From the NCBI GenBank assembly GCA_027483535.1, contig JAIXUN010000002.1, forward strand, positions 2,108,001 through 2,172,000: a DNA stretch of 64,000 bases, read 5' to 3'. Numbering within the stretch: position 1 is the first letter of the stretch; each line of letters begins with the position of its first letter. Shown piece by piece: positions 57,362 to 64,000 of this stretch. A model generated the notes under the pieces. The model was given only the letters and a program-made list of their open reading frames with translations, ran no database searches and was not told where the DNA came from. The translations under genes were made by a program, and so were the position numbers. The stretch comes from a bacterium (GTDB lineage Bacteria; Armatimonadota; Fimbriimonadia; Fimbriimonadales; Fimbriimonadaceae).

Positions 57362-59698
57362 TTAAACGCGCTTGAACAACTTCAGCAGTTCTTGGGTGGT
57401 CAAGGTTGCCGTGATCGGGCGCCCGTGCGGACAGTGGTACGGGTTCTCGGTGGTGGCCAGGTCCACGAGCAGCTTTTCCATCTCTGCATGAGAGAGTGGA
57501 TCGCCCGCCTTGACCGCCATTTTGCACGCCGACATGATCCAAATCGCCTCCCGAGTGGGCACCAGTTTCTTGGTGACCGTGCTATCGATGAGTTCGTCCA
57601 CCAGGTCGCGCAGAACCCGGATGGGGTCTTTTCCGCGCAGGGCCGCCGGAGCCGCTCGCACCACGAAGGCGTCCCCTCCGAATGGCTCGAGTTCGTACCC
57701 AACCTGCTCGAGTTCCCCGATCTTCTCCATGAGCAAGATCGCGGCGCGGCGATCGACCTCCAAGGTCTGAGGGACCAGCAACGGCTGCTTCTCCACAAGG
57801 GTCGAGCGTTTCAGACCGCACAAATATTCGTACAAAATGCGCTCGTGGGCGACGTGCTGATCGACCACCACGATGCCGTGCCGAGTCTCCGCCAAGATAA
57901 ATGTGTTTTGCGCCTGCCCAATGATCCGCAGTTCGTCCAGCAAATGCACGTACGGCATGGCCGAGGTGCGAGGCACCGAGAACGGATCGAGACCGCCTTT
58001 GGGGATATCGAGGAGCCGCCCATGTTCAAGTTCACGTTCATGTTCGCCTCGAACTTGTCCATAGGCACCCTCCAAAACTGCGCCCACTTCACCAAAACTC
58101 GGCGCTGAATCGGCGGACCGAAGACCCGGTGCGCCACCAAAATCGCCCGGCGGACGATCGAGCAATCCCAAGCCGCCCCCGCCCGTCCCCAAAGCATCTC
58201 GATCCACCTCTCGAACGACTCGCGCGGATGCCCCAAAATCCGAACCAGCCGAACCGACCGAACCAGCCGAACCTTCTGAACCATCGAAACCATTGGGCCC
58301 CGACGACCGACTGTCCGCACCCTCGGCAAAACCGCTCGAACCGCCCCCGAAACCAACCGACTTCTGAGCGATCCCGAACGCACTCGGCATCATGCCGTGA
58401 TCCAGCAGCGACTGCCGGATCGCATAGCGCAGACCCTCGAACGCCGTCCCCTCGTGCTCGAACTTCACCTCGCTCTTCGTCGGCGAGACGTTCACATCCA
58501 CTCGTTCCGGGTCGATCTCTAAATCCAGCGCCACCATCGCAAATCGGCGCTCGGGCGTAAGGTCTCGAAACGCCTGATCCAGGGCAATCGAAAGCGTTCG
58601 CGCCTTCACACTCCGCCCGTTCACCGTCAAATACTGATAGCTCCGGTTCGGCTTGGTGACGTGGGGAGGCGAGACGTAACCCCACACTCGCAAACCGCCA
58701 ATGGTGTGATCCACCGGAACCAACTGGCGAGCGACCTCGCGATTCCAAACCGCGCCCAGCGCGTCCAGCATCGATCCGTTGCCCGAAGTGCGCAGCGCCT
58801 CTTGCCCGTTGTGCCACACCGTGAACGCCACCCACGGGTAAGCCACCGCGTACCGCATCAGCGCGTCCAAGATTTGCCCCACCTCGGTGCCGTCGCTCTT
58901 CATGAACTTCATGCGCGCGGGGGTGTTGTAGAACAGATTCTCCACCCGAATTTCGGTTCCCTTCGGCCCGGCTCGCTTCGTTTCGCCCACGATCGTGCCG
59001 CCTTCCACCGTGATCTCATGCCGAACGCCGTCTGCGTACGCGGAGGAAATCGTCATCCGTGATACGGACGCAATGCTTGGGAGCGCCTCGCCGCGAAAAC
59101 CGAGACTCAACACCGCCTTCAAGTCGTCGTACCTGCGAATCTTGGAAGTCGCATGACGGTGAAGCGCCAAACGGGCTTCGTCGGGGGTCATACCGATGCC
59201 GTTGTCGGAAATGCGGATGAGTCCCTTCCCCGCTTGGCGAATCTCCACCTCGATGCGAGTCGCCCCCGCATCCAGCGAGTTCTCTACCAACTCCTTCACC
59301 GCCGAAGAGGGGCGTTCCACCACCTCGCCCGCCGCGATCTGGTTGATCGTGGTCTCATCGAGCAAGACCACGCGCATGGCGGGCTCATCGGGAGTGCCTG
59401 CGGACGGACGGATCTCTCCTGTTTCCTCGTCTACCCCTGTTTCTTCGTATTTGCCTGCGTCCTCGCCTTTCAAGACAAGGGGTCCATCCGCTCCTGCCTC
59501 GTTGCCTCCATGCGCACCTGTTCCAACTCCCGCAACTCCCGAAACTCCCGAAACTCCCGAAACTCCCGAAACTGCGGACGCACTCTCGGGTCCATTGGTC
59601 AAAACGTCCGCCGAAGAAGACGGCGCGACCCGATTCTTCGGCTTGAGTTCGGGGTGACTCGCCCCCGCGTCTTCCGGGGGGAGGGCACGGTAGGGCAT
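57362..59698 (-). CDS. mutL: DNA mismatch repair protein MutL with repeat-rich N-terminal extension
   Basis: The conserved protein starts at Met 59377 (MRVVLLDETTINQIAAGEV, then NSLDAGATRI and DNGIGM of the GHKL ATPase, NVSPTKSEVKF, and a C-terminal dimerisation domain with GIVVVDQHVAHERILYEY and CPHGRP). The frame stays open upstream: I give ATG 59698 (promoter-like TACAAT and AGGAG just before), adding 107 residues rich in Ser, Gly and Val; ATG 59914 is also possible. The true start is uncertain. The linker between domains has a second Ser/Gly repeat (58242-58286). Confidence 0.85.
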   Translation of the reverse strand: MPYRALPPEDAGASHPELKPKNRVAPSSSADVLTNGPESASAVSGVSGVSGVSGVAGVGTGAHGGNEAGADGPLVLKGEDAGKYEETGVDEETGEIRPSAGTPDEPAMRVVLLDETTINQIAAGEVVERPSSAVKELVENSLDAGATRIEVEIRQAGKGLIRISDNGIGMTPDEARLALHRHATSKIRRYDDLKAVLSLGFRGEALPSIASVSRMTISSAYADGVRHEITVEGGTIVGETKRAGPKGTEIRVENLFYNTPARMKFMKSDGTEVGQILDALMRYAVAYPWVAFTVWHNGQEALRTSGNGSMLDALGAVWNREVARQLVPVDHTIGGLRVWGYVSPPHVTKPNRSYQYLTVNGRSVKARTLSIALDQAFRDLTPERRFAMVALDLEIDPERVDVNVSPTKSEVKFEHEGTAFEGLRYAIRQSLLDHGMMPSAFGIAQKSVGFGGGSSGFAEGADSRSSGPNGFDGSEGSAGSVGSAGSDFGASARVVREVDRDALGTGGGGLGLLDRPPGDFGGAPGLRSADSAPSFGEVGAVLEGAYGQVRGEHERELEHGRLLDIPKGGLDPFSVPRTSAMPYVHLLDELRIIGQAQNTFILAETRHGIVVVDQHVAHERILYEYLCGLKRSTLVEKQPLLVPQTLEVDRRAAILLMEKIGELEQVGYELEPFGGDAFVVRAAPAALRGKDPIRVLRDLVDELIDSTVTKKLVPTREAIWIMSACKMAVKAGDPLSHAEMEKLLVDLATTENPYHCPHGRPITATLTTQELLKLFKRV
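58242..58286 (-). repeat. 9-bp tandem repeat in the MutL linker
   Basis: Five 9-bp units of GAACC followed by four variable bases (AGCC, GACC, AGCC, TTCT, ATCG) encode a Ser/Gly/Val series in the disordered linker of MutL. The 9-bp unit keeps the frame when units are gained or lost. Confidence 0.75.
59524..59577 (-). repeat. 9-bp tandem repeat in the MutL N-terminal extension
   Basis: Six 9-bp units: CAACTCCCG twice, AAACTCCCG three times and one variant AAACTGCGG. On the minus strand they encode SGVSGVSGVSG within the extension upstream of the conserved MutL start. Confidence 0.85.
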
Positions 59699-60317
59699 GA
59701 CTCCTATTGTATCGCTTGAGCCCCCCGTAAAAGCCCGAGTTCCAAAGAAGGGCACGGCGCCCTCCTCCCCGGCCGTCACCACCCGCGACACCTCGGTCAG
59801 CATGTCACTACTCTCTGCCAATGGGGAGATCTTCGCCAAAGGGGACAAGTTCGCCAAAGGGGAAACGGCATCCGCGCGAGTGCCCTCCAGACGAAGCGTC
59901 GGGATTTCAATCATCGAACCGGACTCACGCCAACCAAACGCCGCCAACAGATCACAACCGCGTCAAGAGGTTTCTCACCGATGCCCCTAAACAATTTATG
60001 AGACGATGACTCTCCATCATTTGATCTACCAATTTACCCATTATTATAAAAATTATCTTTAGTACCTATCACATAACAACGAAGCCCGCCAAATCTCTAG
60101 CCCCGAAAGAATCCTTCTCCAAAAGAAACCGGCCCGCACAAAAACTTGCCCCGCAAAGAAACTTGCCGGTGATTGCCCCGGGAAACGTGGAACAAAAACC
60201 TTGCGGAGAGTGAATCTCGCGTGCCGGTGACATTGCGTGAACCGGTTCGTGGGGGAGGGGGCTGATCGGCCAGGATGCAGATCAGGCGCTCGACGAGGCT
60301 AGGAAGGTCGTCTAAGT
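59699..60317. other. Intergenic region between mutL and motA
   Basis: About 619 bases. The part up to 59947 continues the mutL frame and holds the 18-bp repeats. From about 59980 to 60080 it is AT-rich (ATTATTATAAAAATTATC) and non-coding. A second stretch, 60130-60180, repeats ACTTGCC. The AT-rich part may hold promoters for mutL and motA; I found no clear sigma-28 motif and no RNA gene. Confidence 0.4.
59817..59870 (-). repeat. 18-bp tandem repeat upstream of mutL
   Basis: Three 18-bp units beginning GCCAAAGGGGA or GCCAATGGGGA run from 59817 to 59870. They are in frame with mutL and would read SPLANLSPLAKISPLA if translation began at ATG 59914; if it begins at 59698 they lie in the upstream region. 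Confidence 0.75.
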
Positions 60318-61178
60318 ATGTTTACGTTTATCGGAATCGGCATTGTGATGATATGCACAATCGTCGGCTACATCATGCACCACGGGCAGATCGCGGTCTT
60401 GATCGTGCCGAACGAGTGGATCATCCTCGGCGGATGCGCCGTTGGGTCGTTTATTGCCGCCAACGGCATGCAGAACACCACCAAAACCATCAAAGCCACG
60501 ATGGGATTGCTGAAGCCCGACCCGTACACAAAACCCGCTTACATCGACCTTTTGAAGATGATGTATCAGCTCTTCAACGTAGCCAGAAAGGAAGGATTGC
60601 TCGGCCTGGAAAAGCACATTGAGACCCCGGATAAATCCGAAATCCTGGGCAAGTACCCGGTGTTCCTTTCCAACCACCACGCTTCCGACTTCCTCTGCGA
60701 CACCCTCAAAGTCATCCTCTCCGGATCGGTGAGCCCGCACGACCTGAGCGAAATGATGGAGCTAGACCTTGAGGTCGCCCACCACGAAGAGGCTCTCCCC
60801 GCCGAAGCGATGCAGACCGTTGGCGACTCCATGCCCGCGTTCGGAATCGTCGCCGCGGTTTTGGGCGTTATCATCACGATGGGCAAGATCGGTGGAGAAG
60901 CCGCCGAGATCGGTAAATCGGTTGCGGGTGCGCTTGTTGGTACCTTCCTTGGAATTCTCGTCGCCTACGGCGTCTTCGCCCCGATCGCACGCGCCATGAC
61001 CCTGCGACTCAACAGCAGCGCCATGTATATGAACTGCATTCGACACGCGCTGTTCAGCTTCGCCCGAGGCGAATCGCCGATCACCTGCGTCGAATTCGCC
61101 CGACGAAACATTGAACCTTCCGTTCGACCCGGCTTCACCGAAATGGAGCAGGCAGTGAAGGAGCAAAAGGCCGCTTAA
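60318..61178 (+). CDS. motA: Flagellar motor stator protein MotA
   Basis: The 286-residue inner-membrane stator subunit conducts ions with MotB and pushes the flagellar rotor. It has the four helices (first MFTFIGIGIVMICTIVGY), the cytoplasmic loop with RKEGLLGLEKHIE and the P-rich segment GDSMPAFGIVAAVLG with the conserved Pro. Its length matches the longer E. coli-type MotA. It is 17 bp upstream of motB in one operon. No other flagellar gene is in the window. Confidence 0.95.
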   Translation: MFTFIGIGIVMICTIVGYIMHHGQIAVLIVPNEWIILGGCAVGSFIAANGMQNTTKTIKATMGLLKPDPYTKPAYIDLLKMMYQLFNVARKEGLLGLEKHIETPDKSEILGKYPVFLSNHHASDFLCDTLKVILSGSVSPHDLSEMMELDLEVAHHEEALPAEAMQTVGDSMPAFGIVAAVLGVIITMGKIGGEAAEIGKSVAGALVGTFLGILVAYGVFAPIARAMTLRLNSSAMYMNCIRHALFSFARGESPITCVEFARRNIEPSVRPGFTEMEQAVKEQKAA

Positions 61179-61195
61179 CGGTCTAAAGAGGCACC

Positions 61196-62113
61196 ATGGC
61201 CGATCACGGCACCGTCATTATCAAGAAGAAAAAGGTTCACGGGGGGCACGGGCACCACGGCGGATCTTGGAAGGTGGCCTACGCGGACTTCGTGACCGCT
61301 ATGATGGCCTTCTTCATGGTCATGTGGATCATGGGTCTGTCCGACCAGACGAAGGCGCAGATTCAAGGCTACTTCAACGACCCGATGGGCTTTATGAAGA
61401 ACCAGCCCCGGTCGAAGAACATTTTCAACGTCAAGTCGTTCCCCTCTGCCTCGCCCCAGCGCAAGCAAGCCGGATCTCCGGGTGCGGGCGAGCGAAGCGG
61501 CGGATCGGATTCCGAGGTCACCGCTCAGGCCGCCGAAGGCGCGGAGCTGGAACGGCGCATTGGCAAAGCCATCGCCGAAGCCCCGAATCTGAAGGCGCTT
61601 CTGAAGTACATCGACTTCACCATCACCCGCGAAGGGATTCGGATGGAGTTTGTAGAATCGACCGGGAGCGTCTTCTTCGAGTCCGGCTCGGCCAAGATTC
61701 GACCCGAAGCCAAGCGTCTGATCAAGCTCATCACCCCGGTTCTCCGGGCAAGCGGAAGAGGCATGATCATCGAGGGTCATACCGACGCCAAGCCGTACGG
61801 AGGCAAGGAGTACACCAACTTCGAACTCAGTTCGGATCGCGCCAACGCCCTGCGGCGCATGTTCTCTTACAGCGGGATACCCGACAATCGGTTCATGGGC
61901 GTGCGAGGCATGGCGGATCGTGACCTGAAGAACCCGCTCGACCCGCTCGACCTCAAGAATCGGCGAGTCACCGTGTTGCTCCCTTGGAATACGGGCGATA
62001 GCGGCGTGACCGAACTGCCCAAAGAAGGGCTGAAGAAGAACACCGAGGCCGAGTTCAAAGCGAAGCTCAACAATACGCCGCCGCCAATCGTGATTCGGCC
62101 GCGCGAGCCGTAA
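61196..62113 (+). CDS. motB: Flagellar motor stator protein MotB
   Basis: The 305-residue partner of MotA has a basic, His/Gly-rich cytoplasmic start (IIKKKKVHGGHGHHGG), one helix (ADFVTAMMAFFMVMWIMG) with the ion-carrying D31 and a periplasmic OmpA-like peptidoglycan-binding domain (IIEGHTDAKPYGG, NFELSSDRANALR). The helix lacks the Tyr/Ser pattern typical of sodium PomB, favouring protons; this is an inference. A Ser/Gly linker joins the parts. Confidence 0.95.
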   Translation: MADHGTVIIKKKKVHGGHGHHGGSWKVAYADFVTAMMAFFMVMWIMGLSDQTKAQIQGYFNDPMGFMKNQPRSKNIFNVKSFPSASPQRKQAGSPGAGERSGGSDSEVTAQAAEGAELERRIGKAIAEAPNLKALLKYIDFTITREGIRMEFVESTGSVFFESGSAKIRPEAKRLIKLITPVLRASGRGMIIEGHTDAKPYGGKEYTNFELSSDRANALRRMFSYSGIPDNRFMGVRGMADRDLKNPLDPLDLKNRRVTVLLPWNTGDSGVTELPKEGLKKNTEAEFKAKLNNTPPPIVIRPREP

Positions 62114-62142
62114 GTCGCTTGAAGGTCTCCCAAGAAAGCCGC

Positions 62143-62167
62143 CCCTGCACGCGACCGACGTGCAGGG
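62143..62167 (+). terminator. Hairpin behind motB
   Basis: CCCTGCACG (62143-62151) pairs perfectly with CGTGCAGGG (62159-62167) around seven bases. No T-run follows, so it may be a weak terminator or an mRNA-stabilising hairpin at the end of motAB. Confidence 0.45.
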
Positions 62168-62272
62168 AAATTGCTCTAGAGCCGCGGTTGAAGAACTTTT
62201 CCACCGACCCGCTGAGAATCGCGCCGTTTTCTCACTTCGATCCGTCTTGAAACATCGAGAAGGAACTCACCG

Positions 62273-62593
62273 ATGGCTGAAATCGCAGGAAGTCTTTGGC
62301 AGCACAACATGGCGCGAGTGGTGATTGTCGACGTAAGCGACGACTATCGCCTGATGCAGCCGCCCCTGCCCAGCGATCTGTATCCCATCCTTGCCGAAAC
62401 CTGGCTGCCCAAGTATCGGCTCACCCAGTTCCTCCCCGAGGCCGATTTGGTGGCGGGGTATCTGTACGACTGGCACGAATCGCCCCAACAAGAAGACGAC
62501 GTTTGGTACGTGGGCATGGTGCAAGAGGAACTCGCTCGATGCCTGCTAGAAGGTCATGGGCAGAACTTGCAGAAGCAGGTCGTCAACGCTTGA
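62273..62593 (+). CDS. Small hypothetical protein
   Basis: The 106-residue soluble protein starts at ATG 62273 with GAAGGA 8 bp upstream. It is acidic and aromatic (LYDWHESPQQEDDVWYVGMV) with no signal peptide or membrane segment. I do not recognise it. The good ribosome site and even codon use support a real gene. It follows motB by 160 bp, with the hairpin at 62143 between, and is the last normal gene before the Rhs debris. Confidence 0.65.
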   Translation: MAEIAGSLWQHNMARVVIVDVSDDYRLMQPPLPSDLYPILAETWLPKYRLTQFLPEADLVAGYLYDWHESPQQEDDVWYVGMVQEELARCLLEGHGQNLQKQVVNA

Positions 62594-62596
62594 CGG

Positions 62597-62886
62597 CTAA
62601 ACCGTCCTGGATCTCGCACCCAAACCTGTACGAGTGACCGCCGTGATGGTCGAAACGCCGCCTAGGGTCGTGCCCTCGATGTCCGCGATCCCCATCTGGC
62701 CGTCGTAGCGGTAGCAGGTCCACCTCGCCGAAAAAGCGCACGTTGCGGCAGACTTACTCGTCCGCAAACCGTCTGCCCGGTAGGCATAAACGTTATGAGC
62801 GTTGCGGCCCGCCTTTAACCCAATTATCCTGTTCATTTGGCTTCATAACTCCACCTTACGTGATGCTCGTCGGTCCGCTGGCTCTT
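62597..62886 (-). pseudogene. Rhs core fragment (decayed)
   Basis: The minus strand encodes pieces of an Rhs repeat core: RTDEHHVRWSYEA, a frameshift near 62838, then NAHNVYAYRADGLRTSK and CYRYDGQMGI, ending in GVSTITAVTRTGLGARS. The same last 17 residues occur in the Rhs frame at 63945-63990. Homology stops abruptly after GARS and the frame ends within three codons, so this is a displaced, truncated core fragment. Confidence 0.75.
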
Positions 62887-63005
62887 GAGATTAAAAAACA
62901 TTGAAAACCCTCGCGTTCATTTGGAATCTTCACTTTTCGAGTCCAAGTTAGGAGTTAGTCCCCTAAGTTTTCACCTCGAACAACACTTGTTGCATCAAAC
63001 CGTTC

Positions 63006-63311
63006 TCAAGGTTTCAGATTGCTCAACTCCTCTTTGGTCAACATAATGCTTCGGATGCTACCGTGATCATCCTGAAACAAACTCTGCAAATTTCGAAACA
63101 AAAACTCATCATCAGTTTCCTTCCAACTCAGGTGACTCACACCGTACCATTCTGCGCAGGTTAACGATTGAACGAGAGTTTCCCGAATAAAGATTAGCGT
63201 TCTGTTTGAAATCTGTGAGTTTTTAAGTGTGAACATCGCAAGTCCACTGCTGATTAACGGCTCTAATACTTCGAGATACTCAGATACACACCTTTGATAT
63301 CTTTTTAACAT
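63006..63311 (-). CDS. Possible immunity protein of the Rhs module
   Basis: The 101-residue acidic protein starts at ATG 63311, 54 bp downstream of the Rhs C-terminal frame's stop, in AT-rich DNA unlike the rest of the window. It has no signal peptide and no recognisable family. Rhs loci typically carry the cognate immunity gene right behind the toxin tip, and size, position and composition fit that. This assignment is by context only. Confidence 0.5.
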   Translation of the reverse strand: MLKRYQRCVSEYLEVLEPLISSGLAMFTLKNSQISNRTLIFIRETLVQSLTCAEWYGVSHLSWKETDDEFLFRNLQSLFQDDHGSIRSIMLTKEELSNLKP

Positions 63312-63365
63312 CCGACACTCTCGTCACCTAAGGGCTCATTTCATTTCTGACAGCAATGACAAGCA

Positions 63366-64000
63366 TCAACCTTCACTTAGCTTTTGCGTAAGATTCTTTT
63401 CCATTTCGGTTGCATTACTTAACCATTTAGATGTCCTATTCTTACAAGGAGCATTAGGACGATCTCCGCACTCTGCTTTAGGTGTCACGCGCAAATCGTC
63501 CGATATCCCTTTCTCCACGGCACCTGGAGCAATCTCCAGCCTTAACAGTGTGAGCAACATCAAAAACTTAGGCATTGAGCTATTGCTTGAATAGTCTGAA
63601 AAACTCAATGGACTGTTAATGCCATAGCTGTACCAATTACGCCCAGTGAGTCGTACGTCTTCGCTAACACCGACTCAACGTCAGCTCCCAATATCTTGCC
63701 CGTCTATAGATCAGGCCAGACTCATCGTCTTACTTATGCCCCAAATTCGCGCAATATCGCAGTTTGCTGTCCGACACAACGTGCGAGCGCACGTGTCCCC
63801 AGGGATCGTAGGTTGAAGCCTCGACCACCGAGAAGGTGGAACCAGCCTCGGAAAGTGCGGCGACCATGTTTCCATGAATATCGTACAGCGCATAGGTCAA
63901 AGTGTTGCCGGAAGAAGTGGTTTTTGAGATCACTTCCACCGATCTCGCACCCAAACCGGTACGGGTCACGGCCGTGATCGTCGAAACGCCGTTCATCGTC
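63366..64000 (-). pseudogene. Rhs protein C-terminal part, broken by stop and frameshift (runs off the window)
   Basis: Reading from the window edge leftwards: TYALYDIHGNMVAALSEAG, ASTYDPWGHVRS and YCANLGHK are the Rhs core end. Then TAA (63730-63732) stands where CAA (Gln) is expected, followed in the same frame by DDESGLIYRRARYWELTLSR. A frameshift near 63665-63670 leads to VSEDVRLTGRNWYSYGINSP, and the frame continues through a 75-residue variable tip to a stop at 63366. The tip (toxin domain) is unknown. The upstream part is outside the window. Confidence 0.75.

Noticed and set aside
57312-57542. Upstream extension of the ruvC frame
   Set aside because: It overlaps the mutL 3' end in another frame, and RuvC begins at the GIDPG region; the extension has no RuvC resemblance.
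59980-60317. Small RNA or sigma-28 promoter before motA
   Set aside because: AT-rich and repeated ACTTGCC stretches are visible, but no consensus or stable fold could be matched by eye.

Overview
The window reads as an ordinary chromosomal stretch of a free-living, motile, Gram-negative-type heterotroph. It combines a PEP-CTERM protein, an orphan proteasome-alpha-like protein, a secreted beta-propeller phytase, secreted c-type cytochrome-like proteins, Gfo/Idh and solute-binding proteins, a Tat-exported amidase and Rhs debris. By inference this points to Armatimonadota (Fimbriimonadia-like); Planctomycetota or a related group is possible, and nothing here is a taxonomic marker I could align. 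Gene density is high, with many 1-4 bp ATGA/TAATG overlaps and several convergent genes that overlap by 4-77 bp. I saw no rRNA, convincing tRNA, CRISPR array or complete insertion sequence.

Layout. 1-2.2 kb: an unknown gene tail, a 55-residue membrane peptide and a minus-strand DUF1844 / unknown / GNAT operon. 2.3-5.4 kb: thioredoxin reductase, a secreted HExxH protein and a TlpA-like thioredoxin. 5.5-10 kb: a polytopic membrane protein converging on pheS-pheT, whose beta subunit lacks the B2 tRNA-binding domain. 10.2-11.4 kb: a SufT-like / Rrf2 / A-type carrier Fe-S operon. 11.5-18 kb: metallophosphoesterase, PEP-CTERM protein, pullulanase and a heme / copper-monooxygenase-like / EF-hand protein. 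18-20.6 kb: csoR-copA with a palindromic operator candidate. 20.7-26.3 kb: a tightly packed six-gene operon (TPP-dependent E1 alpha and beta, SDR, VOC protein, a solute-binding-like protein without signal peptide, Gfo/Idh). 26.3-30.1 kb: cytochrome-like protein, RraA-like protein, RNase G/E, FmdB.

30.2-33.0 kb is an AT-richer accessory insert between fmdB and tdk. It holds a Cys-rich small protein and two diverged copies of a two-gene cassette (pseudopilin plus small membrane protein). The second cassette is bracketed by direct repeats of the tdk 5' end, as if a small element had inserted there. I consider this the most unusual locus of the window, with the 20.7-26.3 kb operon second. 33-35.6 kb: tdk and gnd-pyrD. 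35.7-39 kb: four tandem secreted paralogues. 39-43 kb: queA, a HTH protein, a glycosyltransferase and a membrane protein.

43-46.4 kb: a minus-strand operon of E2 acyltransferase, class I amidotransferase, a biotinyl carrier and HMG-CoA lyase; the E2 could serve the distant E1 pair. 46.7-50.8 kb: a solitary rplK, a 5'-nucleotidase C-domain protein, an M28 peptidase, the proteasome-alpha-like protein and phytase. 50.8-59.9 kb: mnmG, free-methionine sulfoxide reductase, GH20, amidase, ruvC and mutL, the last with an unusual repeat-rich N-terminal extension. 60.3-62.6 kb: motA-motB and a small gene. 62.6-64 kb: decayed Rhs polymorphic-toxin sequence with a likely immunity gene.
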